From Archivesica marissinica (taxonomy: Eukaryota > Mollusca > Bivalvia > Venerida > Vesicomyidae): a stretch of DNA of 64,000 nucleotides. The notes under the pieces are model-generated. The model ran no database searches. It saw nothing but the letters and a program-made list of their open reading frames with translations, and was not told where the DNA came from. The DNA lies in the NCBI GenBank assembly GCA_014843695.1, contig CM026400.1, positions 15,396,653 through 15,460,652 on the forward strand, written 5' to 3'. Both the position numbers and the translations under genes were made by a program. This document shows, one piece after another, positions 36,911-49,000 of the stretch (position 1 is its first letter; every line of letters begins with the position of its first letter).

Positions 36911-37330
36911 ACAGACGGATCTGTAGTCCAGTGGTTACATGCTGGACTGGTAATCCAGGGATCGCAGGTTCGATCCCCCGTCTGACCTTAATAAAATTAA
37001 CAGTCGTTCAGATTAACAGACTTTAATACCGAGGTCTCGCGTGTCGGTGTTTCACACCGTGCACGTAAACGAACCAGAGGAGAATATGGACTGGGTCTCT
37101 GTCTGTATCATACTTTAAACCGAGGTCTCGTGTCGGTGCTTCACACTGTCTGTATCATTGCACTATCCTCCAACAATCTAAAATGGCTAATCACTTCAGG
37201 AGGCGTCGCTCATATGGGCAACCAGTAAAGACGATAAATACACACAACACACACAACACACACACAACACACACACAACACACACAACACAACACAACAC
37301 ACACACACAACACAACACACACACACACAC
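36911..37330 (+). mobile_element. SINE A with duplicated core and (AC)n tail
   Basis: Head AGACGGATCTGTAGTCCAGT; the ACCGAGGTCTCG core appears twice. The tail becomes an ACACACAACAC microsatellite (37240-37330). Confidence 0.85.
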
Positions 37331-37435
37331 ATTCCCTGTCACCGAATACTCATATTATCGGAGACGTACACATCGCCTGAGTGGACATAGTTACCACAAC
37401 ATACTTTCTTTTTGTTTAATCATATTTTATTTGCT

Positions 37436-37530
37436 ATTTTACATATATAGTACATATAGACTTAACATTCATTATATGTGATATTTTACATATATAGTAC
37501 ATATAGACTTAACATTCATTATATGTGATA
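37436..37530. repeat. 63-bp direct duplication
   Basis: TTTTACATATATAGTACATA TAGACTTAACATTCATTATA TGTGAT occurs twice in succession. Confidence 0.9.
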
Positions 37531-37999
37531 ACATGCAAAATGGGTTGGGCAACAAGTTCTAGCAACATTAGTAAACTGCCCTCCCCAAAACATACGTTCG
37601 GACCTTTTATTACCTACCCTCGTTTTCTTCGTAGTCAAACATCGGAGGCATATAGCTGTGCACCACAACATTTCTAAACGAGAACACAGACACGCTTGTG
37701 GTCTTGACATGTGGTTTACTCGTTGTAAAATAAATACAGTTTTAAAAAAGGGACACCAAAAAAATTAAATATCTAAAATGCCAAATATATCCGTTCGCTG
37801 TATAAAATGTTGACTGCTAGAGAGCTGAAAGGTCAGTACATAATTATACGTCTAAACTCGCGTCAATACCCCAACCATTTTAAGGAGGAACATGTCCCCG
37901 AACCCCCCCCCCCCTAGATTTCTTCGGTTGAAATTTAAGGTTAAGGTACTGATTGGGTTGAATTTGTGGCAATAATATATTTGGGCTTCATAATGTGGA

Positions 38000-39440
38000 A
38001 ATCGGCCCAGATACAGCCTCAGACGATGAAGATATGCCTCCGGTAAGTATTCCACTATCTGATACAGATACAGACGGTGAAGATATGCCTCCGGTAAGTA
38101 TTCCACTATCTGATACAGATACAGACGGTGAAGATATGCCCCCGGTAAGTATTCCACTATCTGATAAAGATACAGCCTCTGGCGATGAAGATATGCATCC
38201 GGTAAGTATTCTACTATCTGATACAGATACAGACGATGAAGATATGCCTCCGGTAAGTATTCCACTATCTGATACAGATGATGAAGATATGCCTCCGGTA
38301 AGTATTCCACTATCTTATACAGATACAGACGATGAAGATATGTCTCCGGTAAGTATTCCACTATCTGATACAGATACAGACGATGAAGATATGCCTCCGG
38401 TAAGTATTCCACTATCTGATACAGATACAGACGATGAAGATATGCACCTAGTAAGTATTCTACTATCTGATACAGATACAGACGATGAAGATATGCCTCC
38501 TGTAAGTAGTCCACTATCTTATACAGATACAGACGATGAAGATATGCACCTAGTAAGTATTCTACTATCTGATACAGATACAGACGATGAAGATATGCCT
38601 CCTGTAAGTAGTCCACTATCTTATACAGATACAGAAGATGAAGATATGCACCTGTAAGTATTCCACTATCTGATACAGCCTCTGACGATGAAGATATTCC
38701 TCCTGTAAGTATTCCACTATCTGATACAGATACAGCCTCTGACGATGAAGATATTCCTCCTGTAAGTATTCCACTATCTGATACAGATACAGCCTCTGAC
38801 GATGAAGATATTCCTCCTGTAAGTATTCCACTATCTGATACAGATACAGCCTCTGACGATGAAGATATTCCTCCTGTAAGTATTCCACTATCTGATACAG
38901 ATACAGCCTCTGACGATGAAGATATTCCTCCTGTAAGTATTCCACTATCTGATACAGATACAGCCTCTGACGATGAAGATATTCCTCCTGTAAGTATTCC
39001 ACTATCTGATACAGATACAGCCTCTGACGATGAAGATATTCCTCCTGTAAGTATTCCACTATCTGATACAGATACAGCCTCTGACGATGAAGATATTCCT
39101 CCTGTAAGTATTCCACTATCTGATACAGATACAGCCTCTGACGATGAAGATATTCCTCCTGTAAGTAGTCAACTATCTGATACAGATACAGACGATGAAG
39201 ATATGCCTCCGGTAAGTATTCCACTATCTGATACAGATACAGACGATGAAGATATGCACCTAGTAAGTATTCCACTATCTGATACAGCCTCTGACGATGA
39301 AGATATGCCTCCTGTAAGTAGTCAACTATCTGATACAGATACAGACGATGAAGATATGCCTCCGGTAAGTATTCCACTATCTGATACAGATACAGACGAT
39401 GAAGATATGCCTCCGGTAAGTATTCCACTATCCTTAAGTT
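38000..39440. repeat. 51/57-bp array, open in frame, each unit with a GTAAGT donor-like site
   Basis: About 27 units, GATGAAGATATGCCTCCGGT AAGTATTCCACTATCTGATA CAGATACAGAC, plus a homogeneous 57-bp subfamily (38690-39165) with CAGCCTCTGAC. Plus-strand frames read DEDMPPVSIPLSDTDTD and the minus strand reads YLHRLYLYQIVEYLPEA. One indel at about 38650 shifts the plus frame. An acidic repetitive protein cannot be excluded, but no splice partner or homology is seen. Confidence 0.85.
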
Positions 39441-39524
39441 CAAGTAGTCGTGAATATGCATCTGGATCGGTTCCTGGAAAATTAAAAAACAATTACTGTA
39501 TTATGTACTGTATATCAAACAGCA

Positions 39525-41140
39525 ATGAGACAGAGCTCGGAGCTGTTTTACCTGGTCTGTTTGTTACTCATTGAGACAGAGCTCAGAGCTGTTTTACCTG
39601 GTCTGTGTGTTACTCGTTGAGACAGAGCTCGGAGCTGTTTTATCTGGTCTGTTTGTTACTCATTGAGACAGAGCTCAGAGCTGTTTTATCTGGTCTGTTT
39701 GTTACTCATTGAGACAGAGCTCAGAGCTGTTTTATCTGGTCTGTTTGTTACTCATTGAGACAGAGCTCAGCGCTGTTTTACCTGGTCTGTTTGTTACTCA
39801 TTGAGACAGAGCTCAGAGCTGTTTTACCTGGTCTGTTTGTTACTCATTGAGACAGAGCTCAGAGCTGTTTTACCTGGTCTGTTTGTTACTCATTGAGACA
39901 GAGCTCAGAGCTGTTTTACCTGGTCTGTTTGTTACTCATTGAGACAGAGCTCAGAGCTGTTTTACCTGGTCTGTTTGATACTCATTGAGACAGAGCTCAA
40001 AGCTGTTTTATTTGGTGTTTTTTACTCATTGAGACAGAGCTCAGAGCTGTTTTACCTGGTCTGTTTGTTACTCATTGAGACAGAGCTCAGAGCTGTTTTA
40101 CCTGGTCTATTTGTTACTCATTGAGACAGAGCTCAAAGCTGTTTTATCTGGTGTTTTTTACTCATTGAGACAGAGCTCAGAGCTGTTTTACCTGGTCTGT
40201 TTGTTATTCATTGAGACAGAGCTCAGAGCTGTTTTACCTGGTCTGTTTGTTACTCATTGAGACAGAGCTCAGAGCTGTTTTATCTGGTCTGTTTGTTGCT
40301 CATTGAGACAGAGCTCAGAGCTGTTTTACCAGGTATGTCTGTTACTCATTGAGACAGAGCTCAGAGCTGTTTTATCTGGTCTGTTTGTTGCTCATTGAGA
40401 CAGAGCTCAGAGCTGTTTTACCAGGTCTGTTTGTTGCTCATTGAGACAGAGCTCAGAGCTGTTTTGCCAGGTCTGTTTGTTGCTCATTGAGACAGAGCTC
40501 AGGGCTGTTTTACCAGGTCTGTTTGTTGCTCATTGAGGCAGAGCTCAGAGCTGTTTTACCTGGTCTGTTTGTTGTTCATTGAGACAGAGCTCAGAGCTGT
40601 TTTACCAGGTCTGTTTGTTACACATTGAGACAGAGCTCAGAGCTGTTTTCCCTGGTCTGTTTGTTGCTCATTGAGATAGAACACAGGGCTGTTTTACCAG
40701 GTCTGTGTGTTGCTCATTGAGGCAGAGCTCAGAGCTGTTTTACCTGGTCTGTGTGTTGTTCATTGAGACAGAGCTCAGAGCTGTTTTACCAGGTCTGTTT
40801 GTTACACATTGAGACAGAGCTCAGAGCTGTTTTACCTGGTCTGTTTGTTGCTCATTGAGACAGAGCTCAGAGCTGTTTTACCTGGTCTGTGTGTTACTCA
40901 TTGAGACAGAGCTCAGAGCTGTTTTATCTGGTCTGTGTGTTACTCATTGAGACAGAGCTCAGAGCTGTTTTATCTGGTCTGTTTGTTACACATTGAGACA
41001 GAGCTCAGAGCGGTTTTACCTGGTCTGTTTGTTACTCATTGAGACAGAGCTCAGAGCTGTTTTACCTGGTCTGTTTGTTACACATTGAGACAGAGCTCAG
41101 AGCGGTTTTACCTGGTCTGTTTGTTACTCATTGAGACAGA
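39525..41140. repeat. 46-bp satellite, about 35 copies
   Basis: Unit GAGACAGAGCTCAGAGCTGT TTTACCTGGTCTGTTTGTTA CTCATT. GAGCTCAGAGCT is palindrome-like. A last partial unit follows the SINE at 41413-41450. Confidence 0.94.
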
Positions 41141-41412
41141 CACGGGGTCCGCCTTCGTGGTCGAATGGTTAAGGTCGCTGACTTGTATACCACTGTAACC
41201 TATCATCACTGATGGTCACGGGTTCGAGCCCCGCTCAGGCCGTGTCTCATTTATATGAAAAAGTTGGCAGTTTCTTACGGAGGTTGGTGCACCCAAGTAC
41301 TGGTTAACCGCTGGAGCCTGCCCAGGAAAGGTGTTGTTAAGTAAACTGCCCGCCGGCGATATAGCCCAAAATGGTGCTGATGCAGGCGTAAAACCCGAAA
41401 TATAACATAAAA
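41141..41412 (+). mobile_element. SINE C, full length, inserted in the 46-bp satellite
   Basis: Flanked by a 16-bp duplication TACTCATTGAGACAGA (41125-41140 and 41413-41428). Head GTCCGCCTTCGTGGTCGAAT, core AAGTACTGGTTAACCGCTGG, tail GTAAAACCCGAAATATAACA. Confidence 0.93.
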
Positions 41413-41679
41413 TACTCATTGAGACAGAGCTCAGCGCTGTTTTACCATGTCTGTTTACTTGATCTAGTGGTAGCCGGTTTCATTGTGTGATCATGATGGG
41501 CCATGGATGGGCATCATCATATCTGGTCAGGGGTAAGAATCCCACTACTGACAGTCTGACACTAGGCAGTGCTCCAGTACATGACGAGGACTATGCCAAC
41601 ACGTTAGTAATAGAAGCTACAGTATAATGGAAAGTAGGCGACGTGATATAGGGGTAGAACGTTGGCCTACTGGACCCGA

Positions 41680-41825
41680 GGTTATAAAACTTTTCTCAGA
41701 TCTCAAATTCAAGTGATATGATTGGTTGATTCTGAGCGTTACTGTCAGCTGAGCCAATCAGACGCTTGAGACTGAGCATTGAGATTGGAAAACAGTTTTA
41801 TAACCTCCAGGTCTGTACTACACGA
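41680..41825. repeat. CCAAT-type inverted element fragment
   Basis: GATATGATTGGTTGATTCTG and CAGCTGAGCCAATCAG pair imperfectly. The GAGGTTATA...GACCTGGAGGTTATA frame links it to the array at 62941-63470. Confidence 0.55.
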
Positions 41826-42114
41826 CGTCTTCCACGTACTGGTTGTAAACAAGTAAGCAGTCATTGAGCACAACTTAAAAGCGCCTACTAATAATACCTG
41901 ATACGGGCAGTAATAAGAGGAAGGGGGAAATGTGCGTAGTATACCTTTATCGACACTCTGAGGTAGATCTGAACCAAGGGTCAGATGGGTGATCGAACCT
42001 GCGATCCCTGGATTACCAGATCCATCTATTCCGCTTATCTACATCATCAGGAAACATGTGAAACTTAACATGACCAACTTTCCCCCCTCTATTTGTGCAC
42101 CCAACCGCACTACA

Positions 42115-42160
42115 CGTCTGTCTGTCTGTCCGTCCGTCCGTCCGTCCGTCCGTCTGTCTT
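42115..42160. repeat. (GTCT/GTCC)n microsatellite
   Basis: GTCTGTCTGTCTGTCCGTCC and further CGTCCGT units. Confidence 0.9.
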
Positions 42161-42411
42161 CTAAGAAGATTAAAATACCCATCAGCTAAAAGTGATGGTT
42201 TTGCCTATCATAATTATTATAACTAGATGCTTAGAGGGCTTTCATATCTCCGACTGTCGCTCACACAAGAATTTGTGCCAGCGACAGTCGGGGATAGACC
42301 GGGTGAATACAATACCCGGTGCATGTATACATTCTAAGATGTCTAAGACTGCATATATATAAATATATGTTTACCATTTCTAATACGGTTATGTGACGAG
42401 AATACATTTTG

Positions 42412-42640
42412 GAAGTCGTGATAGCGCAGTGGATGCGCGTTCGCTTCAGGTGCGAAAGGTCCGGAGTTCGAGCCCCGCTGGAGCCGTTACGATTGTGTCC
42501 TTAGGCAAGGCATTTAAATTCCACGTTGCCTCTTCTCTCTTCTTCATGGCGATGGATTCCATCAGGAATGAGGTCTCGAGAGTGATTAATATAAGTTGAA
42601 AGAACTTGTTTCGCAATCGAGCTCAAACAAATGTGTATAA
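42412..42640 (+). mobile_element. SINE D, full length
   Basis: Head GTCGTGATAGCGCAGTGGAT with B box GGAGTTCGAGCCCCGCTGGA, core TTAGGCAAGGCATTTAAATT, tail GAGGTCTCGAGAGTGATTAA to TTTCGCAATCGAGC. Confidence 0.88.
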
Positions 42641-43011
42641 TATATACTATAATACTGTGATCGACATACCACAAGACAATAACGTCTTGCACCCATATCC
42701 ATCCAGCATCTGACATTTAACATTAAAATTACAAGTTCAGTACAAGTTATGTACTTTCAGTTAAAAGACTACGTAACTATGCAGCCTCAAACTATGTAAC
42801 TATGTATCCTCAAACTATATATATATCGATGGACCTTATTGTTGACATACTTTTTGATATTGTTACCAGATTTGCAGATATGTAAGAATATTTTATTTCT
42901 GGGCCGTTTTGGTAACTTAACAATTTACACATGTGGGCCATTTTGACCAATTCCGGGCCGTTTTGTACTTGGGCCGTTTTGGACACAGGCTTCCAATGTA
43001 ACAGGTGCGCG

Positions 43012-43019
43012 TGACGTCA
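43012..43019 (+). promoter_or_regulatory. CRE-like TGACGTCA upstream of amidohydrolase ATG
   Basis: A perfect eight-base CRE/ATF palindrome in GC-richer sequence 38 bases before the start codon. Two further TGACGTCA sites lie in intron 1 (near 44323 and 45514), one in each half of a tandem duplication. Confidence 0.4.
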
Positions 43020-43056
43020 CGTTTCAACTTTCGCATACATAGTAAAACTGCTAAAT

Positions 43057-43081
43057 ATGGAACTAGTTGATGCTCATTTTC
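43057..43081 (+). CDS. amidohydrolase exon 1
   Basis: Reads MELVDAHF plus C of a split His codon, then donor gtaagt. The split codon completes the metal-binding HFH together with exon 2. Only this start gives the family's V-D-A-H-x-H opening in phase. Confidence 0.88.
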
Positions 43082-46000
43082 GTAAGTTATATTTTACTAT
43101 TAACACATTGACAAGAACACTTGTCAATTTCATTCAACAACACGTTCCAATTTCCGTGATTTAGAGTAAATGGGGTGTTCGAAAAGTGAATAGGCAAGAG
43201 TACATAATGATAAAGACAGTATCATATAATCACAGGAACTTGAAATTTTATCCATAAGCTACCAAATCGGCAAATGTCTCGTACCTCTATCCTAGGACAC
43301 CCCCCTCTATTCTTTTTTTTTAATAGAGGGGGTGGGGTGTCCTAGGATAGAGGTACGAGACCTTAGGTGGTTTATGGATAACATTTCATGTTCCTGTGAT
43401 ATAATACAATGTGTATACCCTCGAGTTTCTGGTTTCCGTTATGATAAGAAATGATTGGCATTCAACAAAACGAATCTTAAAACTACATAGTTTCTAAATG
43501 TATGATGTAAATAAAGTAACGTTCCTCTTTTATTCCAAAGAATTAGAAATGAATATGACTACGTAAATAACAACGGGCGCTGTCATTTTTACCATGACCC
43601 GAAACCGACATCTGTGGTGACTGGTACCGGAGTTTTCGTGACCTTTCAGAAAATCAATTCTGCGTAACATCGAATGGGTGTAAATATAAAACGAACACGT
43701 TTTATGCAGCAATGATAATTTCTATTATTTTGATGAATATTTCTTTTCACAGTGAACACTTTCACAAGCATTTTCACATGTGGACACCTGAAGTCATCAC
43801 CTAATCTTATAAACCTGACTTGAACAGTAAATGAGGTGGGTCCAATGGTCACATATATCACACTATGCCCATTTACAGTAAGGGCTGTTGATGAATATTG
43901 CCTGTACTTTCGCTTTGTATGTGGTGGACTGCCATAAACCTAAACAAAATTAAAAACTATTCCTTTAAGTACACTACAGGACACATCGTTTAGTTGACGA
44001 TGACAGTAAACCACTGTATGGACCTCAAAACAATATAAGAGAAGTCTCCAAAACTATCTCCCCTTACACTAATTAAAATGGAACCCAGTCTATATTGACC
44101 TTCACATTAAATGACAGGTAGGTAAACAAATTAGACGACGCAAAACAAAACTGGAAATGGTCAATATTTTGCAGTAAATCAAATGGACAAATGGTGATGC
44201 AATATTGCATTATGAAAGATAGCATGTTTTATACCAATGCAAGGAAAATAACCGATTACTTACGCCTACAAGGATTATACGGCGCATTGTTGTTGCCAAA
44301 TATGGAAAATGACCTTTGGTGACGTCAGAAAACACCGATCGCGCGCAGTATTGTAAATACTAACGGGGTAACGAAAACGAAGGTATCACGATTTCAGGAC
44401 ACTAGAGGATAGGATATAAGCCAATACTTTTATGTATGTCACAATTCGACATTAACGGAATATGGATGGGATGGGGATGGATGGATGGATGGGGTTTATA
44501 ACAAGCTAAACTCGTATTCGAGTCTTTCACATTTGACAGAGATAAAGAAAAGGTCTGTTATAAAAAGAAAACACACACACATTATTACCCTCGAGTGTCC
44601 GGTTTCCGTTATGATAAGAAATGATTGGCATTCAACAAAACGAATCTTAAAACTACATAGTTTCTAAATGTATGATGTAAATAAAGTAACGTTCCTCTTT
44701 TATTCCAAATAATTAGAAATGAATATGACTACGTAAATAACAACGGGCGCTGTCATTTTTACCACGACCCAGAACCGACATCTGTGGTGACTGGTACCGG
44801 AGTTATCGTGACCTTTCAGAAAATCAATTTTGCGTAACATCGAATGGGTGTAAATACAAAATGAACACGTTTGATAAAGCATAATGATCATTTCTATTAT
44901 TTTGATGAATATTTCTTTTCACAGTGAACACTTTCACAGTTTAACAAGCATGTTCACATGTGGACACCTGAATTCATCACCTAATCTTGTAAACCTGACT
45001 TTTGAACAGTAAATGAGGTGGGTCCAATGGTCACACTGTGCCCATTTGTAAGGGCTGTTGATGAATATTGCCTGTACTTTCGCTTTGTAGGTGGTGGACT
45101 GCCATAAACCTAAAACAAAATTAAAAACTATTCTTTTAAGTACACTACACTACAGGACACATCGCTTAGTTGACGATGACAGTAACACTGTATGGAACTC
45201 AAAACAATATAAGAGATGTCTCCAAAACGAACTCCCCTTATACTAATTAAACTTGTAACCCAGTCTATATTGACCTTCACATTAAATGACAGGTAGGTAA
45301 ACAAATCAGACGACGCAAAACAAAACTGGAAATGGTCAATATTTTGCAGTAAATCAAATAGACAAATGGTGATGCAATATTGCATTATGAAAGATAGCAT
45401 GTTTTATACCAATGCAAGGAAAATAACCGATTACTTATGCCTACAAGGATTATACGGCGCATTGTTGTTGCCAAATATGGAAAATGACCTTTGACACTAT
45501 CTATTCCTGATTGGTGACGTCAGAAAACACCGATCGCGCGCAGTATTGTAAATACTTATGGGGTAACGAAAACGAAGGTATCACGATTTGAGGACACTAG
45601 AGGATACCAACTCATGAGTCCTGGTTGTACAAATCAATAGATCTACCTACACATTTTGAACAATAAGTAGGCCTATATTAACAACTTAAAATAAGAATAT
45701 AAAAACCACACATTACCAGAGTCCTGATGGCAGTTATTTTCTAAAGTCGATAATTATTTGGTTTCATTTAGTTTAGGATAGGTTGTAAAACCTTTCCTGT
45801 TGACAAGTAGAGAAGAAGTGCAACCATTCAGCGGAAAGTGCACATTTGCCTACTTAGTTATGTTAGAGTTCACTCATTCACACATCTGACCTGATCATCA
45901 CTTACTATCTCTCACCCCTAATACTATAGACACAATAGTAATGCAGAATACAATAACATAATATGGGACCATGCTATATAATTATAATATTTTTCAGGTT

Positions 46001-49000
46001 TTATTCAAGTTTTATTTGTTTAAATCCAGAAGGTATCAGACCCATGTGGCATACATGTACATATACACACATATGGTACAACCATTCACTATATCTACTT
46101 AATTAAGTAACACTAAAGCAGATATGTGTATGTGATAATATAGAAGAAGAATGATTTAATAACATATGCATGCCATGTTAACTTACTTTAAATGCTTTTA
46201 TTTTTTATAAATAACGCACCAAACATCTTTCATGTAATTATTAAGAATGTAGTCCTACTAAGTAAATATTAAATTTATTATTAATAATATATAGATTAAT
46301 ATTCTGAAAACTAAAATATATAACCAATGGGACTTTAATTTACAGCTGCTGCTGTAATTGTATGTCATACCATTAAACTGGTACAGTGAAACCCCTCAAA
46401 ACCGGAACCCCTCTAAATCGGAATTCCCTCCAAACCGGACAATTTTTTTCACGGTCCCGATATTTTCTCTTTGTTCATTGTAAAAAAAACCTCTCTAAAC
46501 CGGACCTCTCTTTTCCGAATACCGGACAAGTTTTCGGGACCATTTGTGCACATTTCTATTGCAAATTACCCCTGAAAACCGAACAGCCAGCGGCGTAAAA
46601 TCCGGATCCGAAACAACCTTTGTCTCGTATACGTATGACCTTAACACACATGTACATAGTTTAATGGCCCACACTGTTAAATGATAATGTACCCTAAATA
46701 ACATAGGCCTATATTGACATGCGTTGATAGTCCGAAGTCCGAAAATATGATAATTATGCTAATTAATAATAAAACTTGTACATAATCATCTTCTGAAGGT
46801 ATACAACTTCCAACATATGGACATTCTTCCTCGAAAGCGAAATTAGCAAGAATTGTCCTTTGGAAGGTGTTGATATAGATTATTCTAACACGACCCAGCT
46901 AATAACATACATACTTGTAGAGTAAAATCAATCTCAGGTTATTCTGCGATATACCTACCTTGAACTATGCTGCACGCGCATCGTGTTTTGGCTATTCCAT
47001 TTATACAAGTTTTATGAATGAAAGTCACGTGATGTTTGTAAAACATACCTTTGGAATTCACGGAAGTGAGCTATTTTTAGAATCAGATAATCTCTTGTCC
47101 GTCTTGTTTTTCTGTTAAGTAACATTTCAGTTACTATTCTGTACAGTTTTACTTGACAAAATAAATAAAATTATTGATCAGTTACAACTTTTGTTCATTT
47201 ATGCACTAGATTGATATTTTCCATAAAAAATAACGTCATCACCCCCCCCCCTTATGCGGGAGGAAATTTCGAAAGCCAAATGCAGCGGCCTTTGAAGAAA
47301 ATACTCCTTTAAAATTATTAGAAGTAAGTCGTGTTAGAAAATCGAAATAATAAGTATCAACCGTGGTTCGGCCTGAGTGATATAAATATACGCACAAGAA
47401 CGACAAACGAGCGTTATTCTGCGATAAACCACGGTTGATACTTATTATTTCTTAAATAATCAGAAATATCTAAACGTACAGAACGTATAATATAAATCAG
47501 ACCAATGATTGTATTAGGTCATATTGAGAAAAGTATTGGGTGGTAGGCCCTACGCTTGTAGCGGGGTTAAGTATTGGGTGGTAGGCCCTACGCTTGTAGT
47601 GGGGTTAAGTATTGGGTGGTAGGTCCTATGCTTGTAGCGGGGTTAAGTATTGGGTGGTAGGCCCTACGCTTGTAGCGGGGAAAACTATTGGGTGGTAGGC
47701 CCTACGCTTGTAGCGGGGTTAAGTATTGGGTGGTAGGCCCTACGCTTGTAGCAGGGTTAAGTATTGGGTGGTAGCCCTACGCTTGTAGCGTGGTTAAGTA
47801 TTGGGTGGTAGGCCCTACGCTTGTAGCGGGGTTAAGTATTGGGTGGTAGGCCCTACGCTTGTAGCGGGGAAAACTATTGGGTGGTAGGCCCTACGCTTGT
47901 AGCGGGGTTAAGTATTGGGTGGTAGGCCCTACGCTTGTAGCGGGGTTAAGTATTGGGTGGTAGGCCCTACGCTTGTAGCGGGGTTAAGTATTGGGTGGTA
48001 GGCCCTATGCTTGTAGCGGGGTTAAGTATTGGGTGGTAGGCCTACGCTTGTAACGGGGTTAAGTATTGGGTGGTAGGCCCTACGCTTGTAGCGGGGTTAA
48101 GGAATATATTTATGTACCATCAATAATTATTCAATATAATTAAATATCACATGAGCTACATAGTCCCCCTATTTGAGAAAATGTGTGTGTGTTTCACGTT
48201 TATTTATCGTCTCTACCGGTTGCCCATATGAGCGACGTCTCTGAAGATATTAGTCATTTTAGATTGTGGAGGATAGTGCAATGATACAGACAGAGACCCA
48301 TTCCAGAGTCTCCTCTGGTTCTTTTACGTGCACGATGTAAAGCACCGACACGAGACCTTGGTTTAACGTCCCATCTGAAAGACTGTTAATTTTATTAGGG
48401 TTAGACGGGGGATCGAACCTGCTATCACTGTATTACCAGTCCAGCGTGTTACCACTGGGCTACAGATCCGTCTAACAGTTATACATTGTGAATGTTCGAT
48501 AGGTTATTTTGCAGCAGTCTTCGTATCTCATGGTATAATTAGTTTGTGGTCCCCAACAGGATATTAAGGCCAATCATACATTTGTTTTATATAATTTATA
48601 AATTAACACATTTATATTTAAGAGTAGGTCTTGTTTTGGACCGAGAATCTCACTGATAGCGGTTGCACATGGTGATGGTGGTGACATGGCTGGCATTACA
48701 CCGGGCGTGGGGGAATGATGGGATTTTCACATAATTATATGGTCCCTCACGCCACGTTTTGCGGCTGTGGTGTAATGGTGACAATGTGCCCGTCACCATT
48801 TTGACGATTGTCTTCAGTTTGTGAGAGTATCGGTCTGGATCAACCTCTATAACCTCGAGTTTTAGGAAACGTATATGTTGAATTGTGTTATATTGTGAAT
48901 TGTTACTGTCTCTTATAATTCATTATTGAGTGGCAATGTACATCGATATGTTTTTATTATATTAAACCACAACCATTTAGCACCAACATTTGTTTGTCGT

